Shown here in pieces: positions 6,822-14,538 of a stretch of DNA of 41,829 nucleotides. The notes beneath the pieces were generated by a model. That model was not told the origin of the DNA. It saw nothing but the letters and a program-made list of their open reading frames with translations, and searched no databases. Location: positions 1 to 41,829 of the IMG/VR virus record IMGVR_UViG_3300049489_000109. One strand, given 5' to 3'. This DNA is from a virus. The stretch's first letter is position 1. Each line of letters begins with the position of its first letter. Made by a program: the position numbers and the translations under genes.

Positions 6822-7388
6822 ATGCCGATAATAACATTTATAAACCAAGCATACATCAAACAATTCTCTGTAATAGATGAGAATGTAGATGACAAGTATC
6901 TATTAGTAGCTATTATAGAGGCTCAGGACATGAGGATAAAGCCTATTCTAGGTACTGCACTATACGATCAGTTAATAACGGCTTGTACAAATGAAACTTT
7001 CACGGCTGTCGAAACTACTTTGTTTGAAACTTATGTACAGAAATCACTATTATATTGGACGTTATACGAGGTAAGTCCATTCTTATTACATAAGTTAACT
7101 AATAAAAGTATTGTAACTAAGAACTCTACTGACTCATCTACTATAAGCACAAGCGAATTAAACAAGTTACAGGATAATTTCTCTGATAAAGCGGAGTGGT
7201 ACGATAAGAGAATGATACTTTATCTAAAGGAAAATCAATCTAGCTTCCCTAATTACGTTGATCCAGGTACTGGTATTGATACTATCCGACCAGTTAACTC
7301 GACTTATGATTGTGGAATCTTATTAGATGACTGTGATAGGTTGCCTGATGGTATAAGAATAGATTACGGACGTAATTATAATTGTTAA
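6822..7388 (+). CDS. Head-tail connector-like protein (DUF6712-like)
   Basis: This 188-residue helical protein begins with the pattern common to Bacteroidota phage connector proteins (INQAYIKQFSVIDENVDDKYLLVAIIEAQDMRIKPILGTALYDQL), followed by helices and a disordered serine/threonine linker around residue 100. It follows the portal by 2 nt, where adaptor proteins are found, and its stop overlaps the ATG of the next small ORF (TAATG). Function is inferred from sequence likeness and order. Confidence 0.65.
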   Translation: MPIITFINQAYIKQFSVIDENVDDKYLLVAIIEAQDMRIKPILGTALYDQLITACTNETFTAVETTLFETYVQKSLLYWTLYEVSPFLLHKLTNKSIVTKNSTDSSTISTSELNKLQDNFSDKAEWYDKRMILYLKENQSSFPNYVDPGTGIDTIRPVNSTYDCGILLDDCDRLPDGIRIDYGRNYNC

Positions 7389-7540
7389 TGAGTAGACAAA
7401 AGGGAACAAAGAACAACGATAAACAGGATAAACTTGAGGAATATTTCAAGAAGATAGTAGTAAAAGAAGATGGCGATAGTAACACACAACACGATCATAA
7501 CGAAGTTAAGGGAGATAGCGACAGCTCATCAACAGATTAA
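7388..7540 (+). CDS. Small charged ORF overlapping the next gene
   Basis: A 50-residue, highly charged peptide (Lys-rich N-terminus, Asp/Ser-rich C-terminus) starts at the TAATG junction with the connector gene and overlaps the next gene by 71 nt in another frame. The tight junction and A-rich context favour translation. A role may simply be to carry ribosomes to the start at 7470. Confidence 0.4.
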   Translation: MSRQKGTKNNDKQDKLEEYFKKIVVKEDGDSNTQHDHNEVKGDSDSSSTD

Positions 7541-8120
7541 CTCGTTTGGTGTTGGACATATCTCAGAGATAGCTACTAGTGGAACTACTAACTACGCTCA
7601 AATGTGGGTAGAGCCTACTGGAACAACTCTTTCTAGTGGGAAAATCGTGAGAGATTTTAGTGTTTATATTTTAGATCGATGTTCAAAAGATCAATCAAAT
7701 GTAAACGAGGTGTTATCCGATATGGAGCAGATCGCTCAGGATGTTATAGCTCAACTAGACACACCTCAGACGTATGATTTTTGGATTGAAAAAGCTACTT
7801 CGTTTAATTTAGAGCCGTTATTTCCAGATTGGGGTGACGAAGAAGTGGGGGGGTGGACATTCAATTTAAGCATAACTTACTCATGGAGTAGGGATAGGTG
7901 CGCTATTCCTTTTGACTCTACGATAAGTAGGGGATTTAGTAATAGCGAGATCGCTTATATTTTAAATGTAAATGGAGTAATTATAGACACTGTTGCGTTA
8001 GGTGATACTTATACCGTTAGTAGTTTAGCTGGTACTATTAATGTGTACTTAGATGGCGTATTAAATCAAACGGTAAGCACTAATGATTTTGCAACAGAAA
8101 CAATTAATATAAGTATTTAA
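7470..8120 (+). CDS. Putative tail-completion or minor tail protein
   Basis: A 216-residue protein whose first ~150 residues form an alpha/beta domain (a helix with ITKLREIATAHQQINSFGVGH, then HISEIATSG..YAQMWVEPTG, and VLSDMEQIAQDVIAQL) like siphophage tail-terminator proteins. The last ~60 residues are a beta-rich tail (FSNSEIAYILNVNGVIIDTV). It follows the connector gene, the usual position, and its stop overlaps the ATG of the next gene (TAATG). Assignment rests on order and general build. Confidence 0.5.
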   Translation: MAIVTHNTIITKLREIATAHQQINSFGVGHISEIATSGTTNYAQMWVEPTGTTLSSGKIVRDFSVYILDRCSKDQSNVNEVLSDMEQIAQDVIAQLDTPQTYDFWIEKATSFNLEPLFPDWGDEEVGGWTFNLSITYSWSRDRCAIPFDSTISRGFSNSEIAYILNVNGVIIDTVALGDTYTVSSLAGTINVYLDGVLNQTVSTNDFATETINISI

Positions 8121-9262
8121 TGGCATTAACGATTAATTTAGGATTAACAGCGGATGCAACAGGAACGGTAGATGTTATAACGGCTACTTATAGCCCTGCA
8201 CCGACTTTAGTTGATAATAAAGTACTATTCTTACAAACCACAGGTACAAATACAGGTGCTGTTACGTTTAATCCTAACGGTGTTGGCGCAAAGGCGGTGG
8301 TAATTGAGGGTGTTGCTTTGACTGCTGGTCAAATGCCTAAGTTTGCTATCTTAGCTTATGACCTAGCTAATACTAGATGGGAGTTACTTAACCCTATTTC
8401 GGGCGCAGGTGGCGGTGAAACGTTAGCGCAGACTTTAGCTTTAGGAAATTCAACAGATGCTTACGATATTGTTATTACAAATGGGCAGAAGGTTAAGAGC
8501 TCAACGGCGAATAAATCTTTTTTACAATTTTTAAATGGAAACGAAGTTGTTTTGGAGACAGATGGCGGTAGCTACACTAAAGCGTATTTATACTTAAGTC
8601 AATCACAAGCGGAGTTAACTGCGCTAGGATATGGTGTCGTAGCAAACGCTTCTTACATAAGATTGCAACACAACTCATTGGTGAGGCTTGATGCACCAAG
8701 TGTTGAGGTGACGCAACAGACAGCTTCTAGAATCTTAAGTACAGACGCTAGTAAGAATATTACAGCACTAGACACGGCTACTTATCCAAGTTTAACCGAG
8801 TTAAGTTACATTAAAGGATTAACTAGTGCTATACAGACTCAGTTAAACGCAAAGGTTTATACGTTAATTGGTGGTTGCAGTAACTCTTCACCAGCAGACT
8901 CAACTACTTACTACATCGGTGGACACCCCGCAACTACTATACTAACTTCAGCAGCTAATACAGTTGCGTTAGCCGTTCCAGTTTCGGGTACTATTATATC
9001 TTCAGTAGTTTATATGGTAGGTGCGAACGGCACAAATGAGAATACAACATTTGAGGTTCGGGTAAACGATACAACTTCAGCTACTATAACAAGTGCGGCT
9101 AGTTTAGCAGCGATAGCAAGTACAGGCGCAATTGCATCAAATTATGCAATGAGTCAAGCTGTAACAGCTGGTGATTGGTTGCATTTAAGAATGATATGTC
9201 CTGCATGGGCTACAAATCCAACAGGGGTTAGAATTTGGTTTTCAATAGCAATTAGATCATGA
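8120..9262 (+). CDS. Putative tail fibre or receptor-binding protein
   Basis: A 380-residue Thr/Ala/Gly-rich protein with many short beta-strand repeats and no membrane segment. The first ~95 residues resemble fibre-attachment domains (TYSPAPTLVDNKVLFLQTTG), the middle contains a SRILSTDASKNITALDTATYP segment, and the last ~130 residues look like a compact C-terminal beta domain suited to ligand binding. It is the last long virion gene before the lysis genes. It could contribute to adsorption, but no catalytic or binding motif is identifiable. Confidence 0.5.
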   Translation: MALTINLGLTADATGTVDVITATYSPAPTLVDNKVLFLQTTGTNTGAVTFNPNGVGAKAVVIEGVALTAGQMPKFAILAYDLANTRWELLNPISGAGGGETLAQTLALGNSTDAYDIVITNGQKVKSSTANKSFLQFLNGNEVVLETDGGSYTKAYLYLSQSQAELTALGYGVVANASYIRLQHNSLVRLDAPSVEVTQQTASRILSTDASKNITALDTATYPSLTELSYIKGLTSAIQTQLNAKVYTLIGGCSNSSPADSTTYYIGGHPATTILTSAANTVALAVPVSGTIISSVVYMVGANGTNENTTFEVRVNDTTSATITSAASLAAIASTGAIASNYAMSQAVTAGDWLHLRMICPAWATNPTGVRIWFSIAIRS

Positions 9263-9471
9263 TAACATACGAATATAAATTACAGGGAAACGGGAAGGAC
9301 TCGTGGACAGCAACGGAAACAAATGATATTGGCGAGGTGATCGCTAAATATATGGTTTACGAAGACCCGAATAAAATCAAGAAAATTGATTTAAAAGATA
9401 TTGATATTGACACGATGAGTCAATCTGAATTAGAGAAACTAGCTAATAAATTAAAACCTTTATTAAAATAA
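9259..9471 (+). CDS. Small hypothetical protein after the fibre gene
   Basis: A 70-residue protein with an N-terminal beta segment (YEYKLQGNGKDSWTATETNDIGEVI) and an acidic C-terminal helix. It overlaps the fibre gene stop (ATGA). Small proteins here are often fibre-assembly factors, but nothing in this sequence shows that. Confidence 0.55.
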   Translation: MITYEYKLQGNGKDSWTATETNDIGEVIAKYMVYEDPNKIKKIDLKDIDIDTMSQSELEKLANKLKPLLK

Positions 9472-9475
9472 ATTT

Positions 9476-9700
9476 ATGACACCAACGGAAACAAATTTTA
9501 TTATATGGGTATTAATGGCACTCATAGGGGTATTAGCTTACATAGGTAAATTAGGTGTAGGGTATCTATCTAAGATTGCTAGTAGTGTAAATAAGATGGA
9601 GAAGGACTTGAGTGTGTTGACGAATGACCATAGTAATTTAAAGGAAGATGTTAAGGACATAGATGTTCGTGTAACTATTCTTGAAAACAAAAAGAAATGA
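9476..9700 (+). CDS. Small membrane protein, holin- or XhlA-like
   Basis: The 74-residue protein has one transmembrane helix near residues 8-33 (FIIWVLMALIGVLAYIGKL), then a coiled coil (NKMEKDLSVLTNDHSNLKEDVKDIDVRVTIL). This XhlA-like build is common beside endolysins. It starts 4 nt after the previous gene and overlaps the endolysin candidate by 4 nt. It may help recruit or release the endolysin. Confidence 0.6.
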   Translation: MTPTETNFIIWVLMALIGVLAYIGKLGVGYLSKIASSVNKMEKDLSVLTNDHSNLKEDVKDIDVRVTILENKKK

Positions 9701-10242
9701 AGCAATATTCTATTCCAGAGTTAAAAAAAGAATTTACCAGACTAGGATATACTTGGTTTAACTTCCAATTTATAGGTATTAGATCAAAGGCTAATTTACC
9801 TAACCAATTCGATGACCTATTTGGTGTGGTTGATGGGGATAGGGTTACATGGTATTCATGTACTACAAATCCAGGAACTCATTGGCTTAAGAACCTTTTA
9901 AATAAAAACGGAACTGCTTTATTAAAACCAAATCAATACGTTAATACTTGGAAGTTAGGATTACATCAAGGTAAATACGAGGCTTTTGTTCAATGTAAGC
10001 CAGTAACTGTTTATAGAGACGCTGATATGGATGAGGTTGCTGAAGAAACTATTAAAACTGAAACTGGTATGTTTGGAATAAATATTCATAGGGCAAATGA
10101 AACGGTTATTTCTAAAATCATTGATAAATGGTCGGCTGGGTGTCAGGTTTTAAATAACCCTGCTGACTTTAAATGGATTAAAGAACTTGCTAAATCGAAA
10201 AAACAACCTGAATTTACTTATACGTTGTTAAGAGAATTTTAA
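9697..10242 (+). CDS. Putative endolysin
   Basis: This 181-residue soluble protein lacks a signal peptide and lies between two small membrane proteins, as expected for a holin-dependent endolysin. GMFGINIHRANE followed by KWSAGCQVL resembles the paired His and Ser-x-Gly-Cys motifs of L,D-transpeptidase/carboxypeptidase-type peptidoglycan enzymes; the likely nucleophile is the Cys near residue 150. An N-terminal block (WYSCTTNPGTHWLKN) is shared by such phage proteins as I remember them. The substrate bond is unknown. Confidence 0.6.
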   Translation: MKQYSIPELKKEFTRLGYTWFNFQFIGIRSKANLPNQFDDLFGVVDGDRVTWYSCTTNPGTHWLKNLLNKNGTALLKPNQYVNTWKLGLHQGKYEAFVQCKPVTVYRDADMDEVAEETIKTETGMFGINIHRANETVISKIIDKWSAGCQVLNNPADFKWIKELAKSKKQPEFTYTLLREF

Positions 10243-10523
10243 TGAAAGAGAAATTTAATATATTTATCACAAAACTTTTCAAGAGTTTAGATAATGATTC
10301 TGGGGGGTATAGCGCAAGGAAGGTCACTTCATTAGCTATCATGATTTGTGTAATAGTTGCTCACGGAGCATGGTTAAAAAAATGCTTTATTGAAAATGAT
10401 TTTCGATTACTTACAGAAGTGCTAATGATTGACTATGGAATGGTAAGTGTGTTACTTGGGTTAACTACTTACGAGTCGATTAAGAAAAAGCAAGGGGAGA
10501 AAGAGAATGATGAAAAACCTTAA
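10242..10523 (+). CDS. Putative holin (two membrane segments)
   Basis: A 93-residue protein with two hydrophobic helices (KVTSLAIMICVIVAHGAWL and IDYGMVSVLLGLTTY) and a charged C-terminus, the form of small class II holins. It shares one base with the endolysin stop (TAATG) and overlaps the spanin-like gene by 17 nt. Holin action is inferred from topology and neighbours. Confidence 0.65.
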   Translation: MKEKFNIFITKLFKSLDNDSGGYSARKVTSLAIMICVIVAHGAWLKKCFIENDFRLLTEVLMIDYGMVSVLLGLTTYESIKKKQGEKENDEKP

Positions 10524-10824
10524 ATTAATTTTAATATGGACTTTGAGCCTTGTTGCCCTTGCTTCAATTATATTCGTTTTAAGCCCTCTTTTTTCAAAGA
10601 AGGTAGAAACTATTAGAAATCCACAGATTGACTCTTTAGGGGCTGTTATAAGTGAAATAAAGGCAAGGAACGAGGAGTTGAGTAAGCAGATTATTTATTT
10701 AGATGGTCAATTAACTGAAAATTATGCAAAACTTCAAAATGATCTCAATAAGATCAAAAGGTTTACTCCTGTTTCTAGGGCTAAGTACCTCGACTCTCTT
10801 TTCACAGTCAATAACGTTAAGTAA
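10507..10824 (+). CDS. Putative inner-membrane spanin (Rz-like)
   Basis: The 105-residue protein has an N-terminal transmembrane helix (LILIWTLSLVALASIIFVL) followed by a periplasmic coiled coil (SLGAVISEIKARNEELSKQIIYLDGQL). This is the i-spanin design that links inner and outer membranes at the end of lysis. Its 3' end overlaps the next gene by about 100 nt in another frame, a hallmark of spanin pairs. Confidence 0.55.
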   Translation: MMKNLKLILIWTLSLVALASIIFVLSPLFSKKVETIRNPQIDSLGAVISEIKARNEELSKQIIYLDGQLTENYAKLQNDLNKIKRFTPVSRAKYLDSLFTVNNVK

Positions 10825-11125
10825 CTCACAAGTAGACTGGCTTATCTCGGAGCAACGACAAGCTACTGCATTACGTGTAGATACTTCTATTTTGAATAAA
10901 AAGATAGCTAAACAGGCTCAAGTAATCGGTAACGACTCTTTGATGTTTAATCGAAAAGTAACCCAATACAATCTACTCTGGAATGATTACGAGAAGGTAA
11001 CTGGATTACTTGCTAAATCTGAACGAAGAAAAGAAACTTTCAAAAGAACGACCTTTATCTTTGGTGGCGTTGCCTTGTTTGAAACTATTTTAATTGTGTT
11101 GGTAGGAATGGTTTTAGCTATGTAG
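10724..11125 (+). CDS. Putative spanin partner with signal peptide and C-terminal membrane helix
   Basis: A 133-residue protein whose start lies inside the Rz-like gene. A second ATG at 10739 (MISIRSKG) gives a cleaner signal peptide (GLLLFLGLSTSTLFSQS) and may be the true start. The middle is helical and charged, and the C-terminus is a strong transmembrane segment (FGGVALFETILIVLVGMVLAM). There is no lipobox Cys, so it is not a classical Rz1 lipoprotein. It could be a unimolecular spanin variant or another envelope protein. Confidence 0.5.
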   Translation: MQNFKMISIRSKGLLLFLGLSTSTLFSQSITLSNSQVDWLISEQRQATALRVDTSILNKKIAKQAQVIGNDSLMFNRKVTQYNLLWNDYEKVTGLLAKSERRKETFKRTTFIFGGVALFETILIVLVGMVLAM

Positions 11126-11148
11126 TTACCCAAAATTAAAATAGGCAA

Positions 11149-11340
11149 TTAAACATCCGTTGTATCAAAAACTTTTATTTGCATCCAAAGTATGTCTATG
11201 TATAAAAAGTATTTTGAAACATTCACCCCGAATAACGCACTGTCAATGTTAATCGGCTTAAATAATTCCAGGTGTAGCAATTCAAATATGAAGCCATTGT
11301 AACAGAACCATTCTGCGTTTATGATTGTTATTCTATTCAT
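11149..11340 (-). CDS. Small hypothetical protein, end of leftward operon
   Basis: A 63-residue aromatic-rich protein (FCYNGFIFELLHLELFKPI, YFLYIDILWMQIKVF) with no recognised domain. It is the last gene of the leftward set and lies 62 nt after the YopX-like gene. Its amino-acid pattern looks like that of small phage proteins, but no partner is visible. Confidence 0.45.
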   Translation of the reverse strand: MNRITIINAEWFCYNGFIFELLHLELFKPINIDSALFGVNVSKYFLYIDILWMQIKVFDTTDV

Positions 11341-11402
11341 CTTATCTAAATTTAAGTAGTATTAGCCAGTAGTTATAAGCAAATAAACTAAACCCCACCC
11401 GC

Positions 11403-11756
11403 CTATGTAGTTAGAAGTTGCGGGTTTTCAAAAATGTTACCGATTACTTCAAATTGCTCATCTTCCGTTCTTATATATGTTCCCTTTCTTGAATGTATCC
11501 ACTCCATATAAGCCTCTTTGTCGTCAATCCATTCAGCCCAAAAACAACCGCTTTTAAAAACAACTTTTCCAACGCCGTAACCGCATTTTACTATATCGCC
11601 CTCCCATATCTCTTTATCATTTTTATCTCTAAGTCCTGTAAATTGCATAAATTCAATTTCGTCAATTCCTTGACTTAGCCAAAATATAGCGGTATCGCCT
11701 AATACCATTTCTTCTTCTACTTTATCCCAAGCTCTAAATTTTATCTCTCTTTTCAT
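11403..11756 (-). CDS. YopX-like protein (copy 1)
   Basis: 117 residues with the YopX signature: an N-terminal KFRAWDKVEEEM, a central LRDKNDKEIWEGDIVK and a C-terminal FEVIGNIFENPQLL. YopX proteins are common in phages and form small SH3-like oligomers of unknown function. It is one of three copies in the window (also 21725 and 32017), each in a different module. It lies downstream of the XRE-type gene in a leftward operon. Confidence 0.85.
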   Translation of the reverse strand: MKREIKFRAWDKVEEEMVLGDTAIFWLSQGIDEIEFMQFTGLRDKNDKEIWEGDIVKCGYGVGKVVFKSGCFWAEWIDDKEAYMEWIHSRKGTYIRTEDEQFEVIGNIFENPQLLTT

Positions 11757-11785
11757 TGCTTTATAGTTTAAAATTAAAATCGCCG

Positions 11786-11959
11786 TTATTTCTTTTTCTG
11801 CAATAGAAATCTAAATTTAGATTCGTTTTCCTTAGTGATATTTCTTTTACCGTTGCACATATAATGTACGGATATAATACTCATGCCAGCATGTTTAGCT
11901 AAAGCCCTTTGAGTTGTCTTTGCTTTTAAAATAAGTATCTTTAGTTGATCTCCTGTCAT
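11786..11959 (-). CDS. Small XRE/Cro-like helix-turn-helix regulator
   Basis: A 57-residue protein built almost entirely of a helix-turn-helix domain (TQRALAKHAGMSIISVHYM, then CNGKRNITKEN), like Cro/CI and XRE DNA-binding domains. It starts 2 nt after the stop of the repeat protein gene and is thus translationally linked. The 18-bp palindromes at the divergent promoters (12735-12752 and 12836-12853) and near 26418 are natural candidate operators. That pairing is inference. Confidence 0.7.
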   Translation of the reverse strand: MTGDQLKILILKAKTTQRALAKHAGMSIISVHYMCNGKRNITKENESKFRFLLQKKK

Positions 11960-11961
11960 GA

Positions 11962-12717
11962 TTAAAATGTTATTAATTTCTTAAATCGCTCCAATCCGTA
12001 AGCATTTGTCTTTTCTAAAATAGGTAATAACTCAATTGCCTTTATTCCTTTATCAAGAATCTTTGTTCTTTCTTTTTCAGAGAAGTTTTTACCCATCCAG
12101 TCAGCAACGCCTAGCTTACAAGAGCCTGTTATAATTCGATAATAAGGAACGGTAATGATAGTGTCTTTTGTTATAGGATATTTCTTTAACTTCTCTGACA
12201 TCACTTTGAACTTAAAATCTTCTTTAGCTTCCTTTAAAGTGTCTCCGTGTGAATGGGTGAATTTTCCATCGGTTACTAAGTAAAACTCTTTTAATGAGTT
12301 TAGTTTTTTAACTACATAAATATTTCCTTTTTTACTTACTATTTTTGTGAATATTCCATCTATTAAAATGTATTTTTCTTCCCATTTTACTATGTTAGTT
12401 TCTAGCTTTCTTTGTTTTACGTTTGATCCGTCAGTCACCGATCTCAAATACAAATCTCCACCAACGGTAGGATTAAAGTTCTCAGGTAAGGAAGTCACCG
12501 ATCTCAAATACAAATCTCCACCAACGGTAGGATTAAAGTTCTCAGGTAAGGAAGTCACCGAACTCAAATACAAATAACCACCAACGGTAGGATTGAAATT
12601 CTCAGGCAAGGAGGTCACCGATCCCAAATACAAAGAATCACCGATGTGTTCTTCTCCTGAAAATTGTTTTTCGGTAATTCCGTGTTTTTCGCAAAAATCT
12701 TTTTTTTCTTTTTTCAT
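11962..12717 (-). CDS. Repeat protein with 20-residue LPENFNPTVGG units
   Basis: This 251-residue protein has three to four tandem 20-residue repeats (core SVTSLPENFNPTVGGDLYL) at residues ~30-95, a leucine-rich-repeat-like solenoid known in phage and bacteroidal proteins of unclear role. Residues ~105-250 form a separate alpha/beta domain (EEKYILIDGIFTKIVSKKGNIYVVKKL; TDGKFTHSHGDTLKEAKEDFKFKV; ITGSCKLGVADWMG). It is the first gene of the leftward operon, with a -7 box 16 nt upstream. The almost identical DNA repeats suggest recent duplication, so repeat number may vary between isolates. Confidence 0.75.
   Translation of the reverse strand: MKKEKKDFCEKHGITEKQFSGEEHIGDSLYLGSVTSLPENFNPTVGGYLYLSSVTSLPENFNPTVGGDLYLRSVTSLPENFNPTVGGDLYLRSVTDGSNVKQRKLETNIVKWEEKYILIDGIFTKIVSKKGNIYVVKKLNSLKEFYLVTDGKFTHSHGDTLKEAKEDFKFKVMSEKLKKYPITKDTIITVPYYRIITGSCKLGVADWMGKNFSEKERTKILDKGIKAIELLPILEKTNAYGLERFKKLITF
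12433..12640. repeat. 60-bp tandem repeats within the repeat-protein gene
   Basis: About 3.5 units in exact 60-bp register; the two units ending at 12480 and 12540 are almost identical and the outer ones diverge. The unit length is a multiple of three, so gain or loss keeps the reading frame. Confidence 0.9.
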
Positions 12718-12732
12718 CTCAGTAATTTTCTA

Positions 12733-12752
12733 CAAATATAACTAATTATACA
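12733..12752 (-). promoter_or_regulatory. Leftward promoter -7 box overlapped by operator half-palindrome
   Basis: The reverse strand reads TATATTTG at 12740-12733, an exact -7 match just upstream of the gene ending at 12717. The overlapping 18-mer 12735-12752 matches TGTATAATTAATTATACA at 15 of 18 positions, so a bound repressor would cover the -7 box. Confidence 0.6.
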
Positions 12753-12790
12753 ACATCACTGTTAATTTATTTAACTTTAAAAATTATTTG

Positions 12791-12861
12791 TTTGATTTTC
12801 AATACAATAAAATTTATTTTGCAGTTTTATTTTTCTGTATAATTAATTATACGTAATATTG
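12791..12861 (+). promoter_or_regulatory. Early rightward promoter region with perfect palindrome
   Basis: TTTG at 12791-12794 and TTATTTTG at 12814-12821 are 19 nt apart, a good -33/-7 pair. A 16-bp perfect palindrome, GTATAATTAATTATAC, occupies 12837-12852, directly before a second possible -7 box, TAATATTG at 12854-12861. The same palindrome, extended to 18 bp, occurs at 26418-26435. It is probably an operator controlling the early genes starting at 12878. Confidence 0.6.
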
Positions 12862-12877
12862 TAAAAAATTAATCAAA

Positions 12878-13111
12878 ATGAGTGCAGGAAATTACATAGT
12901 AGACGGAGACGATGGCTCACACTGGATGAGTTCAAGTTCTAAAGATTACCGATTCACAGAAGAAGAAGAAGCGGAGGCAAGAGAAGAAACACGTAAAGAG
13001 TTTTGGGATCACTATCACAAGGACATGATAGAGTATGTTGTTTATTTTACAGAGAATCCTCACCTATGGGATAGAGAAGAAAACATGAACTATTTAATCA
13101 AGTGCAAATGA
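12878..13111 (+). CDS. Early acidic protein, unknown
   Basis: A 77-residue strongly acidic protein (RFTEEEEAEAREETRKEFWDHYHKD) with a Ser-rich N-terminus. It is the first gene after the operator-controlled rightward promoter, so it is likely expressed early. Small acidic early proteins often act as DNA mimics or host takeover factors, but no family is recognised. It overlaps the next gene start (ATGA). Confidence 0.6.
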   Translation: MSAGNYIVDGDDGSHWMSSSSKDYRFTEEEEAEAREETRKEFWDHYHKDMIEYVVYFTENPHLWDREENMNYLIKCK

Positions 13112-13434
13112 TTGATCTATTCTCTCACAATTACGAGTCAGCTCACTACAACACTACGTTGTTAAAGGGTGTTGAGTTAAAGAGGTGTATCGCAAAGGCA
13201 GAAGATCAAAACGATGATATTCTTAGATACTTCAAGGCTAATCCAAATATTTTATTTTCAGCGTGTGATATTTACAAGGCTATGGGAGAAAGGTATCTGT
13301 TAACCTCAGTAAGAAGGGCGATCACTACTCTTTACAATAACGTGTTGCTAGAAAAAACAAACCAACAAAAAATAGGAATGTACGGAAAGCCCGTATTTCT
13401 TTATACGCTAAAAATGGACTCATGGAAAAAATAA
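13108..13434 (+). CDS. Putative winged-helix protein
   Basis: 108 residues from the ATG at 13108, which overlaps the previous stop as ATGA; an in-frame GTG lies 6 nt upstream. Residues ~40-100 (DDILRYFKANPNILFSACDIYKAM, LLTSVRRAITTLYNNVLLEKT, YGKPVFLYTL) have helix-helix-wing spacing typical of a winged-helix DNA-binding domain. It may be an early transcription or replication regulator. Confidence 0.55.
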   Translation: MIDLFSHNYESAHYNTTLLKGVELKRCIAKAEDQNDDILRYFKANPNILFSACDIYKAMGERYLLTSVRRAITTLYNNVLLEKTNQQKIGMYGKPVFLYTLKMDSWKK

Positions 13435-13640
13435 CTAGAATAGGATTTCTACTTTGTATCTGCACCCTAATATTAGGAGGCGGACAATACTTAAAAATGA
13501 AGGAATACTACCATGAAAGGGAGGTAAAAAGAACCATACAGTTCAAGGTCGATTCGATACGATTTGACTCAATAATCAAAGATCGTACTTTTTACATTCC
13601 AGAGTACACTGGTAAGATAACTAAAATGGATGTTGAATAA
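13422..13640 (+). CDS. Small membrane-anchored protein before the cassette array
   Basis: 72 residues with one N-terminal hydrophobic helix (IGFLLCICTLILGGGQYL) then a basic, repetitive segment (FKVDSIRFDSIIKDRTFYI). It overlaps the preceding gene by 13 nt. Its stop codon is part of the first attC-like site (AATAAC), so it marks the left boundary of the array. Confidence 0.5.
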   Translation: MEKITRIGFLLCICTLILGGGQYLKMKEYYHEREVKRTIQFKVDSIRFDSIIKDRTFYIPEYTGKITKMDVE

Positions 13641-13769
13641 CGGACAGGTATAGCCAAAGGCGGTGGAATAGAAACTGCATCCCTATCGAACCGCTAAACA
13701 TTTATAAGATGCAGAAAGCTATCAAGCGAAAACACGCCCCCCCGCTTGTGGCTATATAGTGTTATAGGG
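13633..13769 (+). repeat. attC-like site 1
   Basis: Left box TTGAATAAC (13633-13641) and right box GTTATAGGG (13761-13769), with inner arms near 13649-13663 and 13742-13756 (TATAGCC...GGCTATA). The left box has no matching cassette start upstream, so this may be the anchoring site. Confidence 0.7.
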
Positions 13770-13786
13770 CGTTTATTCTTACAAAA

Positions 13787-14062
13787 ATGATAACAAAACA
13801 GGAATATATAAATGCTCTTGAAATAGTTGAAGAATATCACGAGCAGTTAAAAAAGCAAATAGTAAATCACGAGCCAAAGTTAAATGATATAGGATTAAAG
13901 AGAGGGGATTATGTTATTTACAATGGAGGCCTTGAAAGCCAATATTTGACTAAAAATAAGCAATACCGATTAACTGGAGAACCATATAGAAATAGGATTT
14001 GCATAATTAATGATAAAGGTTGTAGAATGAATTGTAAGCAGTCCTTTTTTAATGCCCTATAA
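13787..14062 (+). CDS. Cassette 1: small SH3-like protein, unknown
   Basis: 91 residues: an N-terminal helix (QEYINALEIVEEYHEQLKKQIV) and a beta-rich half (GLKRGDYVIYNGG, YLTKNKQYRLTG, CIINDKGCRMNCKQSFF) that looks like an SH3-type barrel seen in phage accessory proteins. Its TAA stop is embedded in the left box of the next attC (GCCCTATAAC), a frequent economy in cassettes. The function is unknown. Confidence 0.65.
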   Translation: MITKQEYINALEIVEEYHEQLKKQIVNHEPKLNDIGLKRGDYVIYNGGLESQYLTKNKQYRLTGEPYRNRICIINDKGCRMNCKQSFFNAL

Positions 14063-14208
14063 CGTTTTGCGTGTATAAGAAGTGGCGGGATTAAAGCACA
14101 AAATTAACTTGAAAGTAATGCAGTTGAATATAGCACAAATGCTTGTTACAGCACAAAAGTACCATAGTAGTAATTCAGCCCCCATTTTGGCAAACACCTG
14201 TTAGTGGC
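14054..14208 (+). repeat. attC-like site 2
   Basis: Boxes GCCCTATAAC (14054-14063) and GTTAGTGGC (14200-14208), with TTTTGC/GCAAA inner arms. The loop contains GCACAAATGC at 14135, the motif shared with other sites. Confidence 0.8.
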
Positions 14209-14257
14209 TGGGCTGGGTTTCAAGGAACGATTTTTAAACAATTAAAATACAAAAAAA

Positions 14258-14533
14258 ATGAAAAAAACAATTTGGAAATTTGAATTAGAGGTTACGGACA
14301 AACAATTTATCCGTATGCCAAAAGAAGCTGAATTACTTTCAGTTCAAACGCAAAACGAAACACCTTGCTTATGGGCATTAGTGAACCCAAATAACCCAAC
14401 AGAAGAAAGGTGCTTTGAAGTATTTGGAACTGGGCATCCTGTTCATTGTGATATGGGTATTGATAGAAAATATACTGGTACGTTTCAATTGCAAGGAGGT
14501 GGTTTAGTCTTTCACTTGTTTGAACGTCTGTAA
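14258..14533 (+). CDS. Cassette 2: DUF7352-like protein
   Basis: 91 residues matching the small family I know as DUF7352: WKFELEVTDKQFIRMPKEAELLSVQTQNETPCLWALVNP at the N-terminus and a beta strand end (YTGTFQLQGGGLVFHLFE). It is common on phages and mobile elements, with unknown function. It has its own A-rich leader and start inside the cassette. Confidence 0.75.
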   Translation: MKKTIWKFELEVTDKQFIRMPKEAELLSVQTQNETPCLWALVNPNNPTEERCFEVFGTGHPVHCDMGIDRKYTGTFQLQGGGLVFHLFERL

Positions 14534-14538
14534 GCCTT

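Noticed and set aside
12347-12577. Forward ORF opposite the repeat protein
   Set aside because: It mirrors the 60-bp repeats on the other strand and lacks a promoter or partner.
12433-12640. Regular 60-bp repeats considered as a CRISPR array
   Set aside because: The whole unit repeats without variable spacers, it codes for protein repeats in frame, and no cas gene is nearby.
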